A stretch of 64,000 bases of DNA, taken from assembly GCA_947642555.1 (NCBI GenBank), contig CANRSX010000017.1:34890-98889 (forward strand), given 5' to 3'. The notes under the pieces were generated by a model. That model was not told where the DNA came from and did not search any database. It saw only the letters and a list, made by a program, of their open reading frames with translations. The DNA is from an uncultured Roseburia sp. Its GTDB lineage: Bacteria; Bacillota; Clostridia; Lachnospirales; Lachnospiraceae. The translations under genes and the position numbers were made by a program. Shown piece after piece: positions 26,308 through 32,879 of the stretch. Position 1 is the first letter of the stretch, and the number at the start of each line of letters is the position of its first letter.

Positions 26308-26310
26308 ACC

Positions 26311-26339
26311 TTGCATTTTAAGGCGGGATATGATAAGGT
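26311..26339 (+). promoter_or_regulatory. Promoter-like region of the SDR gene with 14-bp motif shared with the flavoenzyme promoter
   Basis: TTGCAT (26311-26316) is followed by GGCGGGATATGATA (26322-26335). The same 14 bases occur at 27867-27880, inside the promoter of the flavoenzyme gene. The -10 box here is poor (TAAGGT-like), unlike the perfect TATAAT at the other site. Confidence 0.55.
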
Positions 26340-26391
26340 TTGAGACAGGGAAAAGCAAACGCGGTTTCATTCAGAAGGAGGAATCAGAATC

Positions 26392-27192
26392 ATGGGATTT
26401 TTACAGGGTAAGACGGCGATCATCACCGGAGCCGGACGGGCGGTCTTAAGCGACGGCAGATGCGGGTCCATCGGCTATGGTATTGCGACCGCATATGCGA
26501 AGGAGGGCGCGAATCTGGTGATCACCGGGCGCAACACAAAAAAGCTCGACGACGCGAAGGAAGAGTTAGAGCGCCTTTACGGCATTAAAGTGCTGACGGT
26601 GCAGGCGGATGTGAACGCAGGCGCGGACAATGAGGCGGTGGTCGAAAGCGTGGTAAAGCAGACGATCGACACGTTCGGCAGCATCGACGTCCTGATCAAC
26701 AACGCCCAGGCGTCGGCTTCCGGCGTACCGCTTGCGGAGCACACCACGGATCAGTTTAACCTGGCGCTGTATTCCGGGCTGTACGCGGCGTTTTATTATA
26801 TGAAGGCGTGCTATCCGCATCTGGCGGAGTCGAAGGGGACGGTGATCAACTTTGCTTCCGGCGCGGGACTTTTCGGCAACTTCGGCCAGTGCGCGTACGC
26901 GGCGGCAAAGGAGGGGATCCGCGGGCTGACGCGTGTGGCGGCGACCGAGTGGGCGAAGGACGGGATCAATGTCAATATCATCTGCCCGCTGGCGTGGACG
27001 GCTCAGCTCGAGCAGTTTCAGCAGGCGTATCCGGATGCGTTTCAGGCAAATGTCAAGATGCCGCCGGCAGGCCATTACGGCGATTCGGAGCTTGAGATCG
27101 GGCGTGTCTGCGTACAGCTCGCGTCACCGGACTTTAAGTATCTGACCGGCGAGACCTTAACGCTTGAGGGCGGTATGGGACTTCGCCCGTAA
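26392..27192 (+). CDS. SDR family oxidoreductase, 12alpha-hydroxysteroid-dehydrogenase-like
   Basis: A 266-residue classical short-chain dehydrogenase. The cofactor loop starts ITGAG (11-15) but carries a longer insert than usual before GSIGYGIA (25-32). NNAQASASG is at 103-111, catalytic S156, Y169 and K173 are in NFASGAG and YAAAK, and the C-terminus is LTGETLTLEGGMGLRP. From memory, the segments AYAKEGANLV.TGRN, ERLYGIKVL, LINNAQASASG and FASGAGLFGN closely resemble clostridial NADP-dependent 12alpha-hydroxysteroid dehydrogenase, so a bile-acid or steroid alcohol substrate is a reasonable guess, not proof. Start ATG 26392 has AGAAGGAGGA ahead. A MarR gene and a flavoenzyme follow. Confidence 0.85.
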   Translation: MGFLQGKTAIITGAGRAVLSDGRCGSIGYGIATAYAKEGANLVITGRNTKKLDDAKEELERLYGIKVLTVQADVNAGADNEAVVESVVKQTIDTFGSIDVLINNAQASASGVPLAEHTTDQFNLALYSGLYAAFYYMKACYPHLAESKGTVINFASGAGLFGNFGQCAYAAAKEGIRGLTRVAATEWAKDGINVNIICPLAWTAQLEQFQQAYPDAFQANVKMPPAGHYGDSELEIGRVCVQLASPDFKYLTGETLTLEGGMGLRP

Positions 27193-27240
27193 AGAGTGAA
27201 TAGACGACCGGCGTGCCTGCGGCATACCGGTTTGTGGATG

Positions 27241-27270
27241 AAATGAGGCTTCTGCGGAAGCCTCATTTTG
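27241..27270 (+). terminator. Hairpin after the SDR gene
   Basis: A 12-bp perfect stem AAATGAGGCTTC/GAAGCCTCATTT with loop TGCG. The T tail is only four bases, so termination may be partial. Confidence 0.65.
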
Positions 27271-27305
27271 CAGATACAGGAAGGAAAGGCAGATAAGAGA
27301 ACGAC

Positions 27306-27812
27306 ATGCTCGATCAGAAAAAGAACGAATATTATTTTACGATTTTCCTGAATCTTGTGAGAGCCACGTACATGAATCTGGAAAAGGACTGGGATCAGGA
27401 GGCGCAGGTGTGCGGCATTTCCTACGCCCAGCAGCACTGTCTGTGGCTGCTGCACGTGCAGGACGGGCTGACGCTGACGGAGCTTGGAAATATTGCGGTG
27501 TGGAATAAGAGCACGACCTCGGCGCTGGTGAGCAGGCTGCAGAAAAAAAAGCTGGTGGAAAAACGGAGGCAGAAGGGCACGAATGTGATCCGGATCTATC
27601 TCACCAGAGAAGGCAGAAAAAAGATTGACGAGAGTATTCAGACGGACGCGTGCATCGGGTTTATGGGGCTGTTTCAGAACCGGGAGGAAACAGAAGTGAT
27701 AGAAATGATTTCCTTTCTGCAGCGCATTTACGATGAGGTGAGTAAGGATAAAAACCCGGATTTTAAGCGGTTTATCGAGGAATTCAGCGCAAATCTGCTG
27801 AAAAAAGAATGA
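27306..27812 (+). CDS. MarR family transcriptional regulator
   Basis: A 168-residue winged-helix regulator. After an N-terminal dimerisation helix, the DNA-binding segment reads LTLTELGNIAVWNKSTTSALVSRLQKKKLVEKRRQKGTNVIRIYLTREG, the MarR recognition helix and wing. A Cys near residue 37 and another near 117 could allow redox sensing, but this is speculation. ATG 27306 has a weak, distant AGGAAAGG as SD. It sits between the SDR and flavoenzyme genes, which share a promoter motif, so it is the natural candidate to control both. Confidence 0.88.
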   Translation: MLDQKKNEYYFTIFLNLVRATYMNLEKDWDQEAQVCGISYAQQHCLWLLHVQDGLTLTELGNIAVWNKSTTSALVSRLQKKKLVEKRRQKGTNVIRIYLTREGRKKIDESIQTDACIGFMGLFQNREETEVIEMISFLQRIYDEVSKDKNPDFKRFIEEFSANLLKKE

Positions 27813-27856
27813 GTGTGCGCACCGGGAAGCAGCGCCGGGGACGCGGCAGATTTTTC

Positions 27857-27884
27857 TTGACGTTATGGCGGGATATGATATAAT
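27857..27884 (+). promoter_or_regulatory. Promoter of the flavoenzyme gene
   Basis: TTGACG (27857-27862), a 16-bp spacer and perfect TATAAT (27879-27884). The spacer contains the 14-bp motif shared with the SDR promoter region. Transcription would start near 27891, just ahead of the direct-repeat array. Confidence 0.8.
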
Positions 27885-27897
27885 CAGTATAACGTTC

Positions 27898-27949
27898 GCT
27901 AACGAATATCGTTGACGAATATCGCTAACGAATATCGCTGACGAACGAT
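27898..27949 (+). repeat. Four tandem 13-bp repeats at the transcription start, likely operators
   Basis: Units at 27898, 27911, 27924 and 27937 follow the pattern G(C/T)T(A/G)ACGAATATC; the fourth has degenerated at its end. At 27901-27913 the sequence AACGA-ATA-TCGTT is a perfect 5-bp inverted repeat. The array lies immediately downstream of the flavoenzyme promoter, where a bound repressor would block transcription. Confidence 0.8.
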
Positions 27950-27998
27950 GCGGAACTTACAGATAACAGGCATATCACGCGAAAGGAGCGGGAGAAGG

Positions 27999-29891
27999 AT
28001 GGAAAAATTATTCAGTCCGGTGCGGATCGGAAACCTGGAGTTGAAAAACCGTTTCATCATGGCGCCGATGGAGAACGGGATGGCGGAGCCGGGCACGGGG
28101 AATGTGACGGAGCGTCTGCTCTGCTTTTTCAGGGAGAGGGCAAAGAACGGGGTGTCGATGATCATGCCCGGATCGATCGGGGTGTCACCGGAGGGAAGGG
28201 GCCTGCCGACGCAGCTGTCGCTGTGGGAGGAGAGGCATGTCGCGGAGCACAAAAGGCTGGTCGGCGCGATCCATGAGGAGGGATGTCTCGCGGGCGCGCA
28301 GATCTATCACGCGGGAAGACAGGCGAGCGAGGCGATTACGGGCCTTGATCCGCTGGCGCCGACCGCGATGCCCTGCGCGATCCTGAGTAATCATCCGAAG
28401 GAGATCACGACGGAGCAGATGGAGGAGATCAGGGAAAAATTTGTCCGCTCCGCCCGGTATGCGGTGGAAGCAGGGTACGATCTGGTCGAGGTGCATTTTG
28501 CGCACGGGTATCTGCTGCATTCGTTCCTGTCCACGCATACGAACCACAGGACGGACGCGTACGGGGGAAGCTTTGAAAACAGGGTGAAATACCCGATGGA
28601 GGTGTTAGAGGCTGTCATCCGGGAGGTCGGAGGAGAGGTGCCGGTACAGATCCGCGTTAGCGTCGACGAGTACGTCGAAGACGGGATGCATTCTGACGAG
28701 GTGGAAAAGGTCTGCCTGATGGCAGTGGAGGCGGGTGTGAGCGCGGTGTCGCTGTCCGCCGGCTGCTATGACGCGGTGGAGTATGCGATCCAGCCGATGT
28801 ACATACCGCAGGGCTTTATCCTGCCGTTTGCGGAGCGGCTGAAGGCAAAGGTCAGTGTACCGGTGATTGTGGCCGCGCGTCTGAACAGTGCGCAGCTGAT
28901 CGAGGAAGCCGTGGAGTGCGGCAGGGCGGATATCGTGGCGATCGGGCGCGGCCTGATTGCGGACCCGCAGCTGATCCGAAAGATCGAGCGCCATGATTAC
29001 GAAAATATCCGGTACTGTATCGCATGTAATCAGGGGTGTATTGACCGTGTGCTCGGCGGGCTGCCCGCGCACTGTATGGTAAATCCGGTGGCGGGCGAGG
29101 AGGGAAGCCGTGCGCTGCGGCCGAAAACAGACGATAAGACGATCGCGGTGATCGGAGGCGGACCGGCGGGGATGCAGGCGGCGCTGACGGCGGCGGAGAG
29201 AGGATACCGGGTGAATCTGTATGCGAAGGACGGGCTGGGCGGAAAGATGAAGATGGTGTCCGCGCCGCCGGAGAAGGAAACGTTTCAGATATTTTTGGAT
29301 TACCTTACCGCGCAGATCGAAAAAAGCGGGATCCGGGTGATCGAAAAAGAGGTCCGCTCGTGCGACGATATCGAATGCGACGAGGTCATCCTTGCGACCG
29401 GATCATCTCAGATCATTCCGCCGATACCGGGAACGGACAAAGAACACGTCGTCTGCGCGGAGGAGATCTTAAGCGGAAAAGCGGAGCCGAAGGGGACGGC
29501 GGTCGTGATCGGAGGCGGCCTTGTGGGAACGGAGACCTGTAAATATCTGGGAGAGCGGGGCGTGAAGCTGACGCTTGTGGAGAAAAAAAAGAGCATTGCG
29601 GACGACATAGGCGCGACATATGTCGGACACATGTTTGCAAAGCTCGGGGAATACGGTGTGAAGGTGATCACCGGCGCGACGATAAAGGAGATCACGGATG
29701 ACGGCGTGGCGCTGCAGGATCAGACGATCGCCTGCGATACTGTGGTGATCGCGGCGGGATACAGATCAGAACGTCATCTGAAGGAGATACTGGAAGCAGA
29801 GTATCCGGTACATGTGGCCGGCGATGCGCTGGAGCCGGGAAAGATCCTGGACGCGACGGAGCAGGCATATCTGGCGGCAAACAGACTGTGA
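27999..29891 (+). CDS. NADH:flavin oxidoreductase, old yellow enzyme/Fe-S flavoprotein (2-enoate/BaiCD-like)
   Basis: A 630-residue three-part enzyme. The FMN TIM barrel covers residues 1 to about 335 (LFSPVRIGNLELKNRFIMAP; HFAHGYLLHSFLS 167-179; AIGRGLIADPQL). The 4Fe-4S cysteines are C340, C343, C347 and C359. An FAD domain starts with GGGPAG (386-391) and an NAD domain has VIGGGLVG. This is the architecture of 2,4-dienoyl-CoA reductase, 2-enoate reductases and the bile-acid enzymes BaiCD/BaiH, which reduce activated C=C bonds. The substrate is unknown; the SDR neighbour makes a steroid or bile acid plausible. The start ATG 27999 has GGGAGAAGG ahead. Oxygen sensitivity is expected. Confidence 0.92.
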   Translation: MEKLFSPVRIGNLELKNRFIMAPMENGMAEPGTGNVTERLLCFFRERAKNGVSMIMPGSIGVSPEGRGLPTQLSLWEERHVAEHKRLVGAIHEEGCLAGAQIYHAGRQASEAITGLDPLAPTAMPCAILSNHPKEITTEQMEEIREKFVRSARYAVEAGYDLVEVHFAHGYLLHSFLSTHTNHRTDAYGGSFENRVKYPMEVLEAVIREVGGEVPVQIRVSVDEYVEDGMHSDEVEKVCLMAVEAGVSAVSLSAGCYDAVEYAIQPMYIPQGFILPFAERLKAKVSVPVIVAARLNSAQLIEEAVECGRADIVAIGRGLIADPQLIRKIERHDYENIRYCIACNQGCIDRVLGGLPAHCMVNPVAGEEGSRALRPKTDDKTIAVIGGGPAGMQAALTAAERGYRVNLYAKDGLGGKMKMVSAPPEKETFQIFLDYLTAQIEKSGIRVIEKEVRSCDDIECDEVILATGSSQIIPPIPGTDKEHVVCAEEILSGKAEPKGTAVVIGGGLVGTETCKYLGERGVKLTLVEKKKSIADDIGATYVGHMFAKLGEYGVKVITGATIKEITDDGVALQDQTIACDTVVIAAGYRSERHLKEILEAEYPVHVAGDALEPGKILDATEQAYLAANRL

Positions 29892-29909
29892 TGACAGAAA
29901 CGGGGAAGC

Positions 29910-30920
29910 ATGATAAGAATTAAAGATATCGCGGAGCGCGCCGGAGTCAGCCCGACAACGGTCTCTAACGTTCTTCACGGGAGGTCCGGGCGCGTATCAA
30001 AGGAAAATATAAAAAAGATCCAGGACATCATGGACGAGATGCACTATATCCCGAGTATCAGCGCGCAGATGCTTGCGCGCGAGCACTCCGGGCTGATCGG
30101 CGTTGTGATCGGTTATCTGAAAAAAGGGGATGCCTTCGCGCTCGAGGATCCGTTTGTCTCGGCGCTCGCCGGCAACCTGGAATATCAGATCAGGGCGCAC
30201 GGATACTATATGATGCTGCTGACGCGCCATGACAGGGAGGAGATGATCAGCCAGGTGATGGGATGGAATTTTGACGGGCTGATTATGCTCGGGCTGATGC
30301 CGGAGGAGCTTCGCCAGATCCATGAGATGTTCCGAAAGCCGATGGTTGCGATTGACTATTACGACAGGCTGCCGGACGGGGTCGTCAAGATCGGGACGGA
30401 CGACCGGGACGGCGGCTACCAGATGGGAAGGCACCTGACGCGGATGGGGCACCGGAAGATCCTTTTCCTCTCGGACAATGACGCCTATCTGGATCATGAG
30501 CGGTGGCTCGGCGTGAGGGATGCGCTTCTTGAAGCGGGCATCCGCGACGCCGATGAGAGCCACTTCCTGATCCAGCGGGATCCGGCGTTAAGGGAGCAGC
30601 AGTATGAGGAGCAGTTTGCGTTTCTGACCCAGAGGAGCGCCCTGTTTTTTGCCTCGGATTTTTATGCGGTGGAGGCGTCCAACTTTTTTCAGAACCGCGG
30701 GATTCTGGTGCCGGATCAGCTGTCGATCGCGGGCTTTGACGACGTCAGCTATGCGAAAATGGCCAGGCCGGGGCTGACGACGGTCCGACAGAATGTGGAC
30801 CAGAAGGCGCGCTATGCGGTGGAGGCGGTGACGGGCCTGCTGGAGGGAAAGCCGGTAGCGGGAGAATACCGCACCACGGTATCCCTCGTGGAGCGAAAGT
30901 CGGTGCGCCGGGTTTTCTGA
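29910..30920 (+). CDS. LacI family transcriptional regulator
   Basis: A 336-residue LacI/GalR repressor. The N-terminal helix-turn-helix and hinge read RIKDIAERAGVSPTTVSNVLHGRSGRVSKEN. The periplasmic-binding-protein-like domain follows (GLIGVVIGYLKKGDAF; FDGLIMLGL; IAGFDDVSYAKMARPGLTTVRQN). It starts 18 bp after the flavoenzyme stop, so some readthrough transcription is likely. The perfect palindrome 113 bp downstream, in front of the GH13 gene, contains the TTTTGCGCAAAA core typical of this family, so it very probably controls the glucosidase operon. Confidence 0.93.
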   Translation: MIRIKDIAERAGVSPTTVSNVLHGRSGRVSKENIKKIQDIMDEMHYIPSISAQMLAREHSGLIGVVIGYLKKGDAFALEDPFVSALAGNLEYQIRAHGYYMMLLTRHDREEMISQVMGWNFDGLIMLGLMPEELRQIHEMFRKPMVAIDYYDRLPDGVVKIGTDDRDGGYQMGRHLTRMGHRKILFLSDNDAYLDHERWLGVRDALLEAGIRDADESHFLIQRDPALREQQYEEQFAFLTQRSALFFASDFYAVEASNFFQNRGILVPDQLSIAGFDDVSYAKMARPGLTTVRQNVDQKARYAVEAVTGLLEGKPVAGEYRTTVSLVERKSVRRVF

Positions 30921-30955
30921 AGCGGAAAAACAGGAACAGAAAGAAAGGGAAAAGA

Positions 30956-30996
30956 ACAGACGCATCGGTCAGGAATGGCCGGTGTGTTTGTCTTTT
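30956..30996 (+). terminator. Intrinsic terminator after the lacI-type gene
   Basis: A 15-bp stem (30956-30970 with 30977-30991), fully paired if G-T wobbles are allowed, loop AGGAAT, followed by CTTTT. It would insulate the regulator from the glucosidase operon. Confidence 0.65.
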
Positions 30997-31033
30997 ATGC
31001 ACAAAAATACAGGGGTGAAATTTGTGCATATCT

Positions 31034-31055
31034 AATAGTTTTGCGCAAAACTATT
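31034..31055. promoter_or_regulatory. Perfect 22-bp LacI-type operator
   Basis: The left half AATAGTTTTGC is followed directly by its exact reverse complement. The centre TTTTGCGCAAAA is the usual CG-centred core of LacI/GalR operators. It overlaps the first two bases of the -35 box of the glucosidase promoter. Confidence 0.9.
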
Positions 31056-31082
31056 GAAAACCGGATTCAGGTATGTTACGAT
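31054..31082 (+). promoter_or_regulatory. Promoter of the alpha-glucosidase operon
   Basis: TTGAAA (31054-31059), a 17-bp spacer and TACGAT (31077-31082), overlapped by the operator. Repression by steric block is expected. Confidence 0.75.
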
Positions 31083-31120
31083 CGCTTTAACAGGAAAACA
31101 AAGAAAGGATGGAGACGAAG

Positions 31121-32785
31121 ATGGAGAGAGCATGGTGGAAGGAAGCGGTGGTGTATCAGATTTATCCGAGAAGCTTTATGGACTTAAACGGCGACGGGGT
31201 CGGGGATTTAAACGGTATCACGTCGAGGCTGGATTATTTAAAGGAGCTCGGTGTGGACGTGATCTGGCTCTCGCCGGTGTATCAGTCGCCGAACGATGAC
31301 AACGGCTACGATATCAGCGATTATCAGGCGATCATGAAGGAGTTCGGGACCATGGAGGATTTTGACCGGATGCTCGCCGGTATCCACGAGAGGGGCATGA
31401 AGCTGGTGATGGATCTCGTGGTCAATCACACCTCCGATGAACACAGATGGTTTGTGGAGAGCAGAAGCGCGAAGGACAATCCGTACCGGGATTACTACAT
31501 ATGGAGAGAGGGAAAGGACGGAAAGGAGCCGAACAACTGGGGCAGCGCGTTTTCCGGTTCGGCGTGGCAGTATGACGACGCGACGCAGATGTATTATCTG
31601 CACCTGTTTTCGAAGAAGCAGCCGGATTTAAACTGGGACAATCCGAAGGTGCGCGACGAGGTCTTTTCCATGATGAACTGGTGGTGTGAGAAGGGGATCG
31701 ACGGGTTCCGTATGGACGTGATCAGCCTGATCTCAAAGCCGGAGGGGCTGCCGGACGGACAGATGTTCCCGGGCATGGAGTATTCGCCGATTCCCTGTGC
31801 GAACGGCCCGCATGTGCACGAGTATCTGCGGGAGATGAACCGTGAGGTGCTCTCAAAGTACGATCTGATCACGGTCGGGGAATGCGCCGGCGTGACGATT
31901 GAGGAGGCGAAAAAATACGCTTCCTTAGACGGGTCGGAGTTAAATATGGTGTTCCAGTTCGACCATGTCGGGATCGGGGATGCGGAGCATGGCAAGTGGA
32001 CGGACCGCCGTGTGGATCTGGTGGAGTTAAAAAAAGTGCTCGACGGCTGGCAGACGGGACTTGCCGGGCAGGCGTGGAACAGCCTGTATTTTTCCAATCA
32101 CGACCAGCCGAGATCGCTCTCGAGGTTCGGCGACGACCGGGAGGAATACCGCGTGGTCTCCGCAAAGATGCTGGCGACCTGCCTGCATATGATGCAGGGA
32201 ACCCCGTATGTGTACCAGGGCGAGGAGCTTGGCATGACGAACTGCCCGTTCCCCTCCATTGACGATGTGCGGGATATCGAGAGCATCAACGCGTATAAAG
32301 AGATGACGGAGTCAGGGAAGATCACGCCGGAGGACATGATCCGCTACATCCGTCTGCGCGGCAGGGACAACGCGCGCACCCCGATGCAGTGGGATGACGG
32401 GAAGAATGCCGGATTTACGGAGGGCACGCCGTGGATCATGGTGAATCCGAATTACACCAGGATCAATGCGAAGCAGCAGACCGCGGATCCGGATTCGGTG
32501 TTCCATTATTACAAAAAGCTGATTGCGCTGCGGAAAGAGGAGCCGGTGATCGTGTACGGATCCTATGAGCCGTATCAGCAGGAGAACGAAAGTCTGTACA
32601 TGTATATCCGCAGACTGGAAGATGCAAAGCTCTTCGTCGTCTGTAATTTTACGGATCAGGAGCAGACGGTCGCGCTTCCGGAGGATTTTGCGGAAGGGAG
32701 CGTGCTGATCACGAATCAGGAAAATGCGGGCGTGCAGCATGAGATGACGATCGGCGCGTACGGCGCGGTGGTGATCCGGCGGTAA
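31121..32785 (+). CDS. GH13 alpha-glucosidase, oligo-1,6-glucosidase type
   Basis: 554 residues, the usual size. It begins ERAWWKEAVVYQIYPRSFMD, has a calcium-loop-like DLNGDGVGDL, nucleophile D199 in GFRMDVI, acid/base E254 in TVGECAG and third acid D328 in FSNHDQPRS. The residue after the nucleophile is Val200, which in characterised GH13 enzymes goes with cleavage of alpha-1,6 links (isomaltose, isomalto-oligosaccharides), whereas Thr or Ala goes with alpha-1,4. It has no signal peptide, so it acts on imported sugars. Start ATG 31121 has GGAG six bases ahead; the in-frame ATG 31109 has its SD too close. First gene of the LacI-controlled operon. Confidence 0.94.
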   Translation: MERAWWKEAVVYQIYPRSFMDLNGDGVGDLNGITSRLDYLKELGVDVIWLSPVYQSPNDDNGYDISDYQAIMKEFGTMEDFDRMLAGIHERGMKLVMDLVVNHTSDEHRWFVESRSAKDNPYRDYYIWREGKDGKEPNNWGSAFSGSAWQYDDATQMYYLHLFSKKQPDLNWDNPKVRDEVFSMMNWWCEKGIDGFRMDVISLISKPEGLPDGQMFPGMEYSPIPCANGPHVHEYLREMNREVLSKYDLITVGECAGVTIEEAKKYASLDGSELNMVFQFDHVGIGDAEHGKWTDRRVDLVELKKVLDGWQTGLAGQAWNSLYFSNHDQPRSLSRFGDDREEYRVVSAKMLATCLHMMQGTPYVYQGEELGMTNCPFPSIDDVRDIESINAYKEMTESGKITPEDMIRYIRLRGRDNARTPMQWDDGKNAGFTEGTPWIMVNPNYTRINAKQQTADPDSVFHYYKKLIALRKEEPVIVYGSYEPYQQENESLYMYIRRLEDAKLFVVCNFTDQEQTVALPEDFAEGSVLITNQENAGVQHEMTIGAYGAVVIRR

Positions 32786-32810
32786 GCGGCCGGGTCAGAA
32801 GATGCGGTAC

Positions 32811-32845
32811 GGGCCGGCGCAAAAGCGCGTTGCGGCAGCCGGCCC
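32811..32845 (+). repeat. GC-rich intergenic hairpin in the glucosidase operon
   Basis: GGGCCGGC (32811-32818) pairs with GCCGGCCC (32838-32845), and a nested GCGC-AAAA-GCGC lies inside. No T-run follows. It may be an mRNA-stability or processing element between the GH13 and GH31 genes. Confidence 0.6.
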
Positions 32846-32879
32846 GACCGGTGAAAAGAGAAAGGGGACAGGAAGAGCG

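Noticed and set aside
27898..27949. CRISPR-like array
   Set aside because: Units are 13 bp without spacers and lie at a promoter, with no cas genes in the window.
26392..29891. A bai (bile acid 7alpha-dehydroxylation) operon
   Set aside because: No CoA ligase, CoA transferase, 7-dehydratase or transporter genes are present; only an SDR and one flavoenzyme are compatible.
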